A stretch of DNA of 64,000 nt, taken from Micropterix aruncella. Taxonomy: Eukaryota; Arthropoda; Insecta; Lepidoptera; Micropterigidae. The DNA lies in the NCBI GenBank assembly GCA_944548615.1, contig OX155957.1:9275597-9339596 (forward strand). The letters run 5' to 3'. Shown here piece by piece: positions 33,598-45,930 of this stretch. The translations under genes and the position numbers were made by a program. The notes below the pieces were generated by a model that ran no database searches, had not been told where the DNA came from, and worked only from the letters and a program-made list of their open reading frames with translations. The stretch's first letter is position 1, and every line of letters begins with the position of its first letter.

Positions 33598-35279
33598 TGT
33601 CAAGGGATTATATCATTTTAACGTCGCGGAAAATATATTTCATAAAATAACAGCCACCAAAAATATTCCACAGGATACCTAATATTAGAAAAATCCCAAC
33701 CCTCTAAAGTGCAGTCATAAAACCACTTAATGCATGCTTCCTGCAATAAGTAATGGAACCTTTTACTATGGCAAGGATTTCGAAAAGATAACGAAATACC
33801 TGCCATAAAAGCACTCAACGAAAAATACACATCCTGTCCGTAGTTATAAAATAAACCGAAACCATTCGAAAATAGATGAGCAATAAAACCTTGCGGCTTA
33901 GGTACGTACACGTGTGCGTGGTACACGAACAAAGGAAAAGGTCTCCGAGGAAACGACGGAATATTTTTAAAATAATTTGCAAATCTTCCACTCCAAATTC
34001 GCAAGCTTATACATAGTTTATTTAGTAATAGTAATTTCTACATTTAAAAAACTGTTTATAATCTGTATTTAAGGATAATTTAATGCAAGATGTTTAATTA
34101 AGAATTCCGTGCTTAAACAATTAATAAATGTCGTTAGAATTTAAATATATATGTCTTTATATAATAAATATAATAATATGTGCATTTAGTTTAGAAATTA
34201 TTAATATGGAAAATTTCATGTAACTATCAGATAAGTAATACATAGTGATTTCCTTTGAGCTAATTAATCATATCATAATTTGCATGACTCAAAAAATTAT
34301 AATTTGAAATTTCAAAATCCTATGTTTAGGCATTACATAGAAGTAGGCGCTAATTAGTTAAGAAATATTATAGCACCTTAAGCTTAATATTTAAAATAAT
34401 TAAGGCATTTTTTGACACGTAACGCTCTCTGTTAACGAGTAGATGAACCGAAGCTAGCATCCCCGAACGGATAATGGAGGGGGTGTTTCGATATTATATA
34501 AAAGGGAGGCGTTGCGCCCTTACGACCAGTAATCAGTACGACGATAGTCGAGTAAACACGTCAGACTTGTGCTCCTAGAGGCTTGTTAAAGTTAAAGCCG
34601 ACAACTTGTAATATTCAAATAATTCAAAAGCGTTTTCTTAAAGAAACTAGTTTGATAAGTTGATGTTTTATAAGTGTAAATTCTGTGTTTTTGAAGTGTA
34701 GACTTTGTGAAAATAATAATAAGCTCTCCTAGTATTTAATTTGTTTACATGTACAAAATCCTAAAGGTCTAAATATTCGGCTTTTGAATTTAGTAAACGA
34801 ACACTCACGTAATGAGACTTTTATTTATTTTCCTTTGTGATTAAACCAAAAAATCGTGTAAAAAGTGAAGTGAAATTTCTGTTGGATCTGGAAATAAACT
34901 GCGGGTTCCCGAGCCTACAAAACGCCCGACGAATACAGCAGCTTACAAAGAACTTCAGAGAGCGGTAAGAACTTTGGTTTATAACATGCCAATTCATGCC
35001 AATTCTTCATACTAGCACGGGGCGAGATCATGCCTTACAAGCAAGAAAACCAATACTAAAGATTAGCTTAATCATTATCGAGGAAATTCAGCAACAACGA
35101 TCAATATAAACAGCAAATCTTTGGTAAAAAACCGCCCACGTCGCCGTGAATAAACATCGGAGACGTATTAAACCACAATTTCACAATCCAAAATTATATT
35201 AAATTTGGCCTTCGCAAGCTGAATTAATCAGATAATTTATAAGTGCGGTTTATCACCTAAAATGCATTAAACCCGCACA
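33598..35279 (+). repeat. 5' LTR of the BEL/Pao element
   Basis: It begins TGTCAAGGG and ends CCCGCACA. It contains a TATA box and an initiator near 34,495-34,537 and an AATAAA near 34,892, giving U3, R and U5. U3 carries a 128-codon antisense frame at 34,004-33,618, rich in Phe and Tyr, of unknown meaning. Confidence 0.95.
34495..34537 (+). promoter_or_regulatory. LTR promoter: TATA box and arthropod initiator
   Basis: TATATAAAAGG at 34,495 is followed about 38 bp later by ATCAGTACG, containing the arthropod initiator TCAGT; CCAGT at 34,526-34,530 is an alternative start at a more usual distance. The same pair recurs at 41,111 in the 3' LTR. Confidence 0.65.
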
Positions 35280-35310
35280 TACCCCATCTTTTGGTCCTTC
35301 GAGAACGGAT
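35280..35310 (+). other. Primer-binding region
   Basis: TTTTGGTCCTTCGAGAACGG lies about 10 bp after the LTR end, in the form common in insect BEL/Pao elements. Confidence 0.6.
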
Positions 35311-35374
35311 GTGAAACTGCGAAAGGAAAATAAATAAAAAAAACAAGTGAGCCCGACCATATTTAAAATTTAAA

Positions 35375-38300
35375 ATGTCGAGCAAAAGCTTGAAGTCAGG
35401 AGACGGCGCCAAGGAGACTTCAATCCGCAGAAGCCACAGAATCGCTGACAAAACGTCCGCTCAAAGGGCGGATAAGCGACACGATCTTCACGACTCTTCG
35501 AGACCATTATCATCGGCAGACATCGGGGCTGGTTCAAGCGAAGAGTCCTTAAAAACGGTAAGAAATATCGTCGAACCGGAGGAAGAGCGTCCCGCTTCGC
35601 GCGTTATGTCGTCCTCCAGCCGCAGATCCACGCAGTCCGCAGCAATAACGGTGAGAAAACGACAGCTAGAGGCGGAAATGCAGGCTGCGGAAGAACGAGC
35701 ACGTCTTAAAAGCGAAGCAGCCGCTGCAGCAAACGCCGCGGCCAGGACTGCCGCCGCCGCCGCCGCCGCGGACGCCGCCGCAAAAGCCGCCGCCGATGCA
35801 GCCGCCGAAGAAAGCAGAATACGACTGGAAACGCTGGAGGAGAAACTCGCTCTTCAAAAACTTATCATAGAAGCCGAAGTAGACGAGGAGTTCTTCGAAG
35901 ACGACGGGGCGAGCAGTATAGCCGATGATAGAATGAGTCAACGTAGCAAGTATGCCGCTACTAAAACATCTATCCAGGTGACATCTGCGTGGATTAATCA
36001 ACAAAGGGAACCGCAACATATTAAATCGCGACACCTAGAATCGCAACGAAACACGGAACCGATAGCTGCGACGGACACTGCAAAAAACAAGATTGTGATG
36101 CCGATCAGTGAAAGTGAAGTTCCGACGCGTATGTCGCATTTGTATAGTGCGCGGGCGAATTTGTTAAAAGATTTGCCACGTTTTTCTGGTGATTCACGTG
36201 AATGGCCAATCTACGCCGCGCTATTCGACCAAGGAACCGCGATGTGTGGTTTTACGAACGCCGACAACTTAGTTCGTCTTCAGCAGAGTCTACAGGGGCA
36301 AGCGCGGGACGTTGTACGAGCAATGCTGCTCGATCCGCGCAATGTGCCAGACATCAGACGAATGCTAGAACGCCGTTTCGGGCGTCCCAGCACTCGAATC
36401 GACGAATTAATGGAGGAAGCTAGACGGACACCAGTCATAGGGGTAAGCGATTCAATGTATAAGCTTGTTGAATTTGGTACAGTAGTTTGCAATGTTGTAC
36501 AATCATTAAGGAATATGGGTCATGAGGCCTATTTAATAAACCCGTCCCTCCTTAAAGAGTTAATATTAAAACTTCCACAGCATCTGCGTCTTCAATGGTA
36601 TTCCGCAGGTTACGGCGCGCATCCTACATTACTAGATTTTGGGAATTGGTTAGAAAATATATTGGATGCCGCAGCTCAAGAAGAACCACCAAAATCTAAA
36701 CAAACCTATAAACGTGATCGCGCGCAATCTCCCTTTAAAAAACACGTACATACGACGTCAAAAAGCGAAAATTTACCACCGACGGATACTAATTCGCCGA
36801 CGGTAAATTTGACGCAATCAAGTAAAATTGAAAAAACAACCGAATGTTTAAAATGTCGGAAAACTAACCACAAAACGTACGATTGTAAACATTTACTCGC
36901 GCTACCACTTAATGAGCGATGGGAATGGGTGAAAAAATTAGATCTTTGTAAAAAATGCCTGCGGAAAGGTCATAGTCATAGAGATTGTCGCATTAAAATA
37001 TCATGTGGAAAAGATGGTTGTCGACGACCGCACAACACTATTCTGCATACAGAGTATAAAGAACATAAAAACAATGAAAACTCGAGTAATGTTGAAGACA
37101 TCGCCGGCTCATCCAATACGGTAGCTAGTACCTGGAATGATACAACTGAGATGTTATTACGAGTCGCATCCGTGGAGGTACGAGGTCCTTACGGATGCTA
37201 TCAAACACTGGCGCTCTGCGATGAAGGGTCGACTGTAACCTTGATCGAAGCAGAAATCGCCGACAAGATCGGCGCGACAGGACCAGTTAGTAAATTAAAT
37301 TTAATAGGCGCTTCTGGAATGAATACGCACAGTGAAGCAACGCACCGGATCGACATTGAAGTACGGCCGATTAATGGAAAAACTTATTTTCCATTGACAG
37401 GTGTCAGAACCGTTAATAGTTTAAACTTACCTAGGCAGCAATTTAATGCTAAACAAATGCTGCAAAAATGGCCGCATCTGTCAGAAGTGCCACTCTGCGA
37501 TATTAACGGCAGACCCAAGCTTTTAATAGGAATTGATCATTGGCACCTCATAATTCCTCGTACTATTAAGGCAGGAAACCCAAATGGTCCAATTGCCACT
37601 GCGTCGCGATTAGGTTGGACTTTAGGAGGTAGCTCGGGAGGAACTTTATCTACGCAAGCTCAAGTGACACACATTCGTGACAATTCACCGGATGTGAAAT
37701 TGGACGACATAATTAGGGACTATTTCCAATTGGAAGAATTAGGCCCTAATGTGCGCAAATTCCGCCAAAATATAAACGCGAGAGCCGAAGCTATTTTAAA
37801 AGCAACCACCACGGTTAGCAACGATCGTTGGGAAACAGGCCTATTATGGAAGGCTGATGACATAAAATTACCACCTAGCCGGGAAATGGCTGAACGAAGG
37901 TTAATTTCGGTCGAAAAACGACTAAGTAAAGACGCTGAACTATCAAAACAATACGATAGACAAATTCAGGATTTTATATCAAAAGGATATGCGATAAAAT
38001 TAAGTCCGGAATCCAAAAAGTTTACTGGAGACCGAGTCTGGTTCTTACCACATTTTCAAGTAGAAAATAAAAATAAACCAGGCAAAAGAAGACTGGTGTT
38101 TGACTGTGCTGCTAAGTCAGGTGGTACTAGTCTTAATGACCAGTTATTACCAGGGCCTGATTTATTAAATTCATTAATGGGCATTCTATTTAGATTCAGA
38201 CAGGGTCGCATAGCATTTACTGCGGACATCAAAGAGATGTTTTTGCAGGTGCGTCTACTGCCTGAAGATGCCCATAGTCAACGTTTTTTATGGCGAAATA

Positions 38301-38572
38301 TGGACCTGAACAAGGAACCTGATGAGTACTTAATGAGGGTAGTTTTATTTGGGTCTACCTCATCCCCTTGCTCCGCCCAATTCGTAAAAAATAAAAATGC
38401 GGAACGCTTCGAAAAAACATATCCTGATGCTGCCCTAGCTATAAAAACTAAACATTACATGGACGACTACCTCGATAGTTCAGATGATGTTAAAACAGCA
38501 AAAAGGCTCATACGAGAAGTAACTTACGTGCATAAAAAAAGGAGGGTTCGATATAGTAAATTGGGCGAGTAA
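35375..38572 (+). pseudogene. BEL/Pao gag-pol, 5' portion: gag, protease and reverse transcriptase
   Basis: An open frame of 1,065 codons. Residues 1-260 are charged and Ala-rich (coiled-coil-like, near 100-165). A DUF1759-type gag domain starts at L-P-R-F-S-G-D (about 265). Two CCHC knuckles follow at about 490 (C-L-K-C-x4-H-x4-C) and 524 (C-K-K-C-x4-H-x4-C). The aspartic protease has C-D-E-G-S at about 612, where BEL proteases normally carry D-x-G-S. The reverse transcriptase has T-A-D-I-K-E-M-F and the catalytic Y-M-D-D near 1027. The frame is lost at an A7 tract (38,534-38,540): the expected K-G-G-F-D-I-V-N-W continues one base later, so codons after about 1055 are out of frame. This is an extra base (mutation or homopolymer sequencing error), not an obvious programmed signal. 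Confidence 0.93.
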
Positions 38573-40115
38573 CGAACCCGACGTTTTGACACAAACTCCC
38601 ATAGAGTCGCAGTCAAAGTCCAGCGTTACGTGGTCAAATGAGGAACAAAATGAGCGAATTTTAGGCTTAAAATGGATACCGACCACTGACACCCTGGCCT
38701 TTGACACTAATTTTCTAAAAATTCCGCCATATATATTGAATGGCCAAATAAGACCGTCAAAAAGACAAACCCTTCAAGTTGTTATGAGCGTCTTCGATCC
38801 ACTGGGGTTTCTCGGCCCGCTAGCTGTGAAAGCAAAAATACTATTGCAGAATATTTGGCTCGAAAAATGCCAGTGGGATGAAAAAATCTCAGATCACGCT
38901 TTTAGCAAATGGGAGCAATGGCTCGCAGATTTGCACCGCGTAAAAAACCTAAAAATACCACGCTGCTACCAAAGCATGGGTAATTTAACAGGAAAACCTC
39001 AGCTGCATGTTTTCGCAGATGCCAGTGAAAAAGCTTATGCAGCCGTGGCTTACGCACGTTACACATCAACCGACGGTCGTATTTGCACCACCTTTATAGC
39101 TGGAAAAAATAAAGTAGCTCCTCTAAAGCCACTATCACTACCGCGACTAGAACTGCAAGCGGCTACATTAGCCAGCAGATTAGCTCATATTATAAAGGAG
39201 CAACATACCTGGGAATTCGGCGAGACCATTCTTTGGAGCGATAGCAGAACGGTACTCTCATGGATACAAAGAGATCCCCGCATATTTCAGGTATTTGTCG
39301 CTCACAGATTAGGTGAAATCGATTCACTCACGAATCCATCAGACTGGCGATGGGTGCCCTCTAAATTGAATCCGGCTGACCACGCTACTCGAGATGCGGT
39401 GACAAACGATGACGCAATAGGTAATTGGATCCATGGACCGAATTTTTTAAAATTAGAAACTTGCGACTGGCCCGAAGATCATAATGCATTTCCCAGTAAT
39501 GAAGGAAACGAAGAGCTGAGGCGAGTGCATACAGTGACCGTTAATGAGCAGTTGGTAGAACCTATCGACATTGCGCGATTTTCTAAATTATTTCGATTAT
39601 TACGAAGCACCGCCTGGACCTTACGTTTTTTAGATAAATGTAGAAAAAGGGGAGAAAACCACACCTACTTATCAGCGACAGAAATCACACGCGCCGAAGA
39701 GTATTGGCTGGAAAAATCTCAAAAAGACAGTTTCCCCTACGAAATAGACGCCCTAAAAAACGGCAATAATCTGCCGAAAGATAGCAAATTAAAATTTTTA
39801 AACGCCTATATCGATGAAAAGGGGATCTTGAGAGTGGGCGGACGCTTGCATCAAGTGAAAGGCGTAGCGCTTGAATTCCGGAAGCCAGCCATATTAGACT
39901 CAAAACACCCTTATGCGAAATTAATAATACAGAATCAGCACGAAGTTGCAGGCCATAAAGGTCGAGAATTTGTAGCCAATGAGCTGAGACAGCGATTCTG
40001 GATCCTTCGCTTACGTGGTGCAATTCGAAAAATAGCATTTAATTGCCAGCAATGTCGAATAGATCGAGCAAAACCAATCCCACCCAAGATGGCCAGGTCA
40101 GAAATGTTACAATAA
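38541..40115 (+). pseudogene. BEL/Pao pol, 3' portion: RT end, RNase H and truncated integrase
   Basis: In frame +1 relative to the preceding ORF and open from 38,541. It reads G-G-F-D-I-V-N-W-A-S-N-E (end of RT region), then L-G-L-K-W and M-S-V-F-D-P-L-G-F-L-G-P. RNase H follows with F-A-D-A-S, R-L-E-L-Q-A, W-S-D-S and N-P-A-D-H-A-T-R supplying the acidic residues. The integrase zinc-binding H-H-C-C region is at about 39,900-40,060 (H-E-V-A-G-H-K-G, then C-Q-Q-C). It stops shortly after K-P-I-P-P-K-M-A-R. The integrase DDE core is absent. Bases 40,103-40,186 encode, in another frame, a basic tail G-K-Y-Y-K-R-P-A-T-K-I-A like the end of BEL integrases, so the core was deleted and the tail left out of frame. 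Confidence 0.92.
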
Positions 40116-40203
40116 AATGTAAAGGCAAATATTATAAGCGTCCCGCGACTAAAATCGCAATTTTTCCCTCTCCAGAAAATAAGTAAAGAACTGTTTCTTT
40201 ACC

Positions 40204-40213
40204 AAGGGGGGCA
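40204..40213 (+). other. Polypurine tract
   Basis: AAGGGGGGCA lies immediately before the 3' LTR, the expected primer for plus-strand synthesis. Confidence 0.75.
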
Positions 40214-41895
40214 TGTCAAGGGATTATATCATTTTAACGTCGCGGAAAATATATTTCATAAAATAACAGCCACCAAAAATATTCCACAGGATACCTAATA
40301 TTAGAAAAATCCCAACCCTCTAAAGTGCAGTCATAAAACCACTTAATGCATGCTTCCTGCAATAAGTAATGGAACCTTTTACTATGGCAAGGATTTCGAA
40401 AAGATAACGAAATACCTGCCATAAAAGCACTCAACGAAAAATACACATCCTGTCCGTAGTTATAAAATAAACCGAAACCATTCGAAAATAGATGAGCAAT
40501 AAAACCTTGCGGCTTAGGTACGTACACGTGTGCGTGGTACACGAACAAAGGAAAAGGTCTCCGAGGAAACGACGGAATATTTTTAAAATAATTTGCAAAT
40601 CTTCCACTCCAAATTCGCAAGCTTATACATAGTTTATTTAGTAATAGTAATTTCTACATTTAAAAAACTGTTTATAATCTGTATTTAAGGATAATTTAAT
40701 GCAAGATGTTTAATTAAGAATTCCGTGCTTAAACAATTAATAAATGTCGTTAGAATTTAAATATATATGTCTTTATATAATAAATATAATAATATGTGCA
40801 TTTAGTTTAGAAATTATTAATATGGAAAATTTCATGTAACTATCAGATAAGTAATACATAGTGATTTCCTTTGAGCTAATTAATCATATCATAATTTGCA
40901 TGACTCAAAAAATTATAATTTGAAATTTCAAAATCCTATGTTTAGGCATTACATAGAAGTAGGCGCTAATTAGTTAAGAAATATTATAGCACCTTAAGCT
41001 TAATATTTAAAATAATTAAGGCATTTTTTGACACGTAACGCTCTCTGTTAACGAGTAGATGAACCGAAGCTAGCATCCCCGAACGGATAATGGAGGGGGT
41101 GTTTCGATATTATATAAAAGGGAGGCGTTGCGCCCTTACGACCAGTAATCAGTACGACGATAGTCGAGTAAACACGTCAGACTTGTGCTCCTAGAGGCTT
41201 GTTAAAGTTAAAGCCGACAACTTGTAATATTCAAATAATTCAAAAGCGTTTTCTTAAAGAAACTAGTTTGATAAGTTGATGTTTTATAAGTGTAAATTCT
41301 GTGTTTTTGAAGTGTAGACTTTGTGAAAATAATAATAAGCTCTCCTAGTATTTAATTTGTTTACATGTACAAAATCCTAAAGGTCTAAATATTCGGCTTT
41401 TGAATTTAGTAAACGAACACTCACGTAATGAGACTTTTATTTATTTTCCTTTGTGATTAAACCAAAAAATCGTGTAAAAAGTGAAGTGAAATTTCTGTTG
41501 GATCTGGAAATAAACTGCGGGTTCCCGAGCCTACAAAACGCCCGACGAATACAGCAGCTTACAAAGAACTTCAGAGAGCGGTAAGAACTTTGGTTTATAA
41601 CATGCCAATTCATGCCAATTCTTCATACTAGCACGGGGCGAGATCATGCCTTACAAGCAAGAAAACCAATACTAAAGATTAGCTTAATCATTATCGAGGA
41701 AATTCAGCAACAACGATCAATATAAACAGCAAATCTTTGGTAAAAAACCGCCCACGTCGCCGTGAATAAACATCGGAGACGTATTAAACCACAATTTCAC
41801 AATCCAAAATTATATTAAATTTGGCCTTCGCAAGCTGAATTAATCAGATAATTTATAAGTGCGGTTTATCACCTAAAATGCATTAAACCCGCACA
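40214..41895 (+). repeat. 3' LTR of the BEL/Pao element
   Basis: Same length and ends as the 5' LTR; I found no mismatch in the long parts compared by eye. The antisense 128-codon frame is repeated at 40,620-40,234. Confidence 0.95.
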
Positions 41896-41900
41896 ACATA

Positions 41901-42245
41901 CACACGGCTATGATACGATATTCCATAATGGGATACCAGTGCCTATTTTTCTTCATCATCAGACCTTGAAACCTAATCGTGATCAAAGTTCATTCCAAGA
42001 CTTTTCTAACAAGTTCAAAAACAGCTATGATACGATGTTCCATCATGAAGTTCCAGGTTATATCTTCCGACTCCATCATCAGGTCAGTTCGACAGTGCCA
42101 TATTATTTGTATTGTATTATCATCATAACTACATACAGCTGCCAATTTTCATGACGCTACGATCCTTGGTAGATGGTTAAATTAGTTACCTGATTCCATT
42201 ACATAGTTACATACAGGTCGACCTAATAAAAGCGTGTTAAAAACG
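41901..42245 (+). mobile_element. Repeat Y copy 2 with tandem GCTATGATACGAT motifs
   Basis: GGCTATGATACGATATTC occurs at both BEL flanks and a variant at about 42,023. The block 41,982-42,245 matches the minus strand of 14,533-14,790. The BEL element inserted into the left part of this array. Confidence 0.6.
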
Positions 42246-42636
42246 TTAGATATGCATTCGAATCAAAGACATTCTCTAATATTGTTCTCGTGCAATAAAA
42301 AATAATTGTGAAAGTGACAGAAAATTTGAATTGCACAATACTTTCCTGGGTTGTTATACAATATTTATTCACGAATAAATAAACAACCGCACGAAAGAAA
42401 GTCGCCATGTGCAAATATTATCACTTCATTACCTGCTAGCATGCCGACATTAGAAAGAGGTACCTATAATAACATAATCCGCCGGTAAGTTATGAATTTC
42501 AAATGGCCGTTTCTTGTGGTTGTGACTGATGTTTGCCTGGCTTGTGACGATATGGATCTGGGTTGTGATAAAGTGAGCTTATCCTTGTAGATCAGTGGCA
42601 GTGGCGTAGCTACTAAGGTGCAAGGTGGTGCGGTGT
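42246..42636. other. No gene recognised
   Basis: AT-rich unassigned sequence. Confidence 0.35.
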
Positions 42637-42645
42637 ACCAGGGGC

Positions 42646-43195
42646 TAGGGAATACAATCCCGGAATCCCGGGATCCCGGACGTGTTTTGACCCCGAAAAT
42701 CCCGGGACTGTACTTATCTAATCTCGGAATTTTCAGGTTGCCACAAACAGGTCTAGTTTGAATTCCGTAGTCCGTTGCGCCTTACCAATGACCTTGCCTA
42801 GATTATACCATATTAATAGCATTTATTACATAACGACAAAAGAACAACCCTTAGATACGCCGTACCATACGTAGGTACTAAACAGGTACAGCCCTAAAAA
42901 TATGTTTGTCGTAGAACTTAGAAAGGTCTTCCCCGCTCGGAATAATTCAATACAATACTCTTAAGGTAATTCTCCGATTAGCCAACGGGTTTTTAGCAAC
43001 ATTTTTTACTATATTGTGATTTGTGTTGTGCAACAAAACAATATTAAAAACACTTTTTTTTGAAGAAATTACTCATTTTTTTCATTTGAGCCCAATTAGA
43101 AACCACATAGTCTAATTCTAGGATAGCCCCGGGATCCCGGATCAAAAAACCCGTAATCCCGGGATTGACAAACATGCTCGGGATTGTATTCGCTA
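42646..43195. mobile_element. hAT-like MITE, 550 bp, with 8-bp target duplication
   Basis: The ends are inverted: TAGGGAATACAATCCCGG and, reversed, TAGCGAATACAATCCCGA. They are flanked by ACCAGGGGC on the left and ACCAGGGC on the right, an 8-bp duplication with one extra G. Internal CCCGGGATCCCGG palindromes near both ends fit hAT subterminal repeats. No transposase. Confidence 0.8.
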
Positions 43196-43203
43196 ACCAG
43201 GGC

Positions 43204-44240
43204 CCATAGTAATATAGAAAAAGGCTCTATAATAATATAGAAATTACGATACAAAATTTAGTTGCCACCGACAAGGACCACTCTATGATAAAACGGAATT
43301 TCACAGAATTTTTGATTAGGTAAAATTAATAAATGAAAAGCAAATACTTATTTTTTTTTTTTTTATAAATATAATAGACGTATATGTGAGGTTTAAGACT
43401 AGAGGTATTGCAATTTAATTTATTTGTGTATATTTTGTGTATATTAGTATTTTATATTAGTATGTATATTTATTTTAAATATGTATTTATTGTATTTATG
43501 TATTACTATATATTGGTGTTGGGTTTAATAATAATTTCTTTCTACTATTTTTTTTTGGTATGTTGGTATAACTCTTTGTGCTTGTGTATTTGTATTATGC
43601 AAGAATGAATGTTTGGAACTTTATACCAATAATAATTATATAACCGAACGTCATACATGTCAGCTCGCAATATGCTAAGTCAAATATCAGCATCCCTAGA
43701 TACGGGCGTTCTTGCTCAGTTAGGTATGCGATGAGCCAACGGCTATGGGTTCAACTTGTTTTTCCTGCACGTTTTATTGTACTGTATACCGAATATTATA
43801 GCCATTCGTCTGTAAATCATGTTGTTTAAAATAAATAAAAATAAAATAGTGATACCCCTAGCACCCATGGCCCTCGCCCACGGGGCTTTTGGTTGTTCTT
43901 CTTCTTCTATGGCTGCCTCTCTAACTAGTGAAGGTTGGCAGTCAGCTCTGCATACTTCTCTATTCATATGAAGCTGAGTACTACGGAAAATATTGCAGTG
44001 GTTTCCCGTTGCCTTCTGCACCAGAACTTTCGGAGAGTATTTGGCTCTCCAGGCCACTGAAGCCTCTTCCAGATAGTTGCCCTGGGTGTTAGGTTATTGG
44101 TTGTTAGTCTAACTAAAATAATGACAATATTTTAAGATATCTTGATTATTCAAATACATCTCAATTTGCTCGAAAACACCACCTAGCCGCAACTAGTCGA
44201 AATATTAAAAAAAACTTCATGTAACTTCTTTTATTTTGCT
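43204..44240. other. Unassigned; AT-rich 43,340-43,570
   Basis: A mixed-composition block at 43,850-44,100 looks like a dispersed repeat, but I found no second copy in the window. Confidence 0.35.
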
Positions 44241-44245
44241 CATAG

Positions 44246-44396
44246 ACTGTGTCTGAGGTGGTCAAAAGTACAACATTGAAAGAATCATGGGCAAAACAAA
44301 TAGCAGCGGCGGTTTTAAGCCACAGGAATAAACAGAAAAGAGAAGAAATTAAACGAAAGCTACCCAAATTGGACAATTTTTTGGTAAAACCGTAAT
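44246..44396 (+). pseudogene. Fragment resembling the N-terminal linker of a ZMYM/hAT-type transposase
   Basis: The frame reads V-L-S-H-R-N-K-Q-K-R-E-E and I-K-R-K-L-P-K-L-D-N-F-L, the pattern (basic helix, then K-L-P-K-L-x-x-F-F) found ahead of the TTF-type zinc finger in hAT-derived ZMYM proteins. It is preceded by TTTATTTTGCTCATAG, which looks like a splice acceptor. No zinc finger or catalytic domain follows. The match is short. Confidence 0.3.
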
Positions 44397-45930
44397 CTCC
44401 AGAATTTGTTACAACTCCTAGTTACGCCTCAATTCCAGTGCGTGTAGAGTCGCTTCTAATAGCTTCACTAATAGCTTCGCAAATATCAGGGGATGATAAA
44501 AATTGTGATTTTAAATTCGATTATGATTTGCCGAGCTCGATTATGTACCCGGAACAGCGACTACACTGGAAAAGTCGGCAATATTTTATTATTGTTATAT
44601 TATTTGTGATAGACAAAGGACCGGAAATTGTTTGAATCGGATGTGAATTGCACGGTTCGATAAATTCGCCTACATAATCCAAATGGCTGTAGTCGATATC
44701 ACCAGTCGATGTTCAAAATTATAGCAAAATATTTTTCTATGGCATTATTGGCCAAGATCATTATAAGACCAAGGAATTGCTGCAATCCTTACCGCAAATG
44801 TACTATGACCTGCACAAGATATGCATGACCGCGGATAGTACATGTATCTATATGAATAAATACATAAACCACAAATATTTCACAAAAAACCGTAATAAAA
44901 ATAATTATAAATACAATAGTTCACTTTCCATAACGGCAGTCGTGTTTTTTTAATATAAATTTACTTGTTGGTTGATTTTACATATATATAAATACTAACA
45001 ATATCGTTTTTTAAGAATTCTCTTTTTAACTTTATAAATTAATCTTGTATAATATAGCCATGTATATTATATATTTTGCAACACCCTGTGTTGCAACCAT
45101 CTACGATGTGTCCTTTCCTCTCATAAGTAATAAATAATAGTAAACATAAATAAATAAAAGCTAAAATAATTAAAGTCAAACAATGAGTGCCAAACGCTCT
45201 CTATAAATAAATTCAGACGCGCTCTACGCACTAATGCATTTTGGAATATTCTAGAAGGCCATTAGGTAGGTAGAAATCGTATCCGATAATCGCGAGCCGT
45301 CCAAAGAAATATACTCGCCGGTCATTACTTTTGGGTTGTGAGCGGTCCGGGGCGGGTTCGCCTCGGGCCGCCGCTCAGATAGAAGAAAACCCTACTTCGA
45401 ATCACGCTAGTTTGTACGGATTTTAAAAAAGAATTTTAATGTGTTAAATTCAGTGCTCAGATTTCCAAGGTAGGAATTTAATTATATATAGAGGATACTT
45501 AGCTCATGTCTCCAGAAACTATAAGGTGTTTTTCCGTCATTACAGAAAACGCACCGTTCGGTTCGGGGACTGGTTTTTTTTTTTGCCTTTCTTTTTTATG
45601 TTAATTCTTCTCCTTTCTTCGATTAAATTTTAGGATTAAATTCTCTCTTTATTTTTTTTTGGAAATTATTTTCATAGCATATATCATGTTCATTGTCTTT
45701 ATATAATTAGATCTCATTATTTAGATAGGAATACTGGGGTATTCGTTTTGTAATTTGGCAGGCCGTAGGGCCATATAAATATTTAATTATATAGAAAAAT
45801 AGCCAATTTATTCTTCTTCATTATTCAAGAGAGGTAGCGCGACACAACCCGGTTGGGGCTCACACATTTTTATTGCATATTTTCTGTTCTTGGTTCTTTC
45901 AATTTCCCCATTTCTCCATGTAAGAAATAA
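44397..45930. other. No gene recognised; GC-rich patch at 45,340-45,400
   Basis: Bases 45,340-45,480 combine a GC-rich patch with CCAAGGTAGGAA, a possible donor, and could be a 5' exon. Nothing confirms it. Confidence 0.3.

Larger units (their letters stand above)
33598..41895 (+). mobile_element. BEL/Pao LTR retrotransposon, complete ends, internally deleted
   Basis: An 8,298-bp element flanked by a 5-bp duplication ACATA (33,593-33,597 and 41,896-41,900). Two LTRs of 1,682 bp each enclose a primer-binding region at 35,280-35,305 and a purine tract AAGGGGGG at 40,204-40,211. The internal part encodes gag, protease, reverse transcriptase, RNase H and only the zinc-binding start of integrase. 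A +1 frameshift and a deletion of the integrase core make it non-autonomous. Equal LTR length, and no difference found in the long stretches I compared, point to recent insertion. It sits in a tandem repeat related to repeat Y. Confidence 0.95.

Noticed and set aside
35375..38572. Exogenous or endogenous retrovirus
   Set aside because: Gag of DUF1759 type, BEL-style primer site and pol order mark a BEL/Pao retrotransposon. No envelope-like frame is present.
40116..40213. Separate small gene between pol and the 3' LTR
   Set aside because: The G-K-Y-Y-K-R-P frame is better explained as the displaced C-terminal tail of integrase after the deletion.
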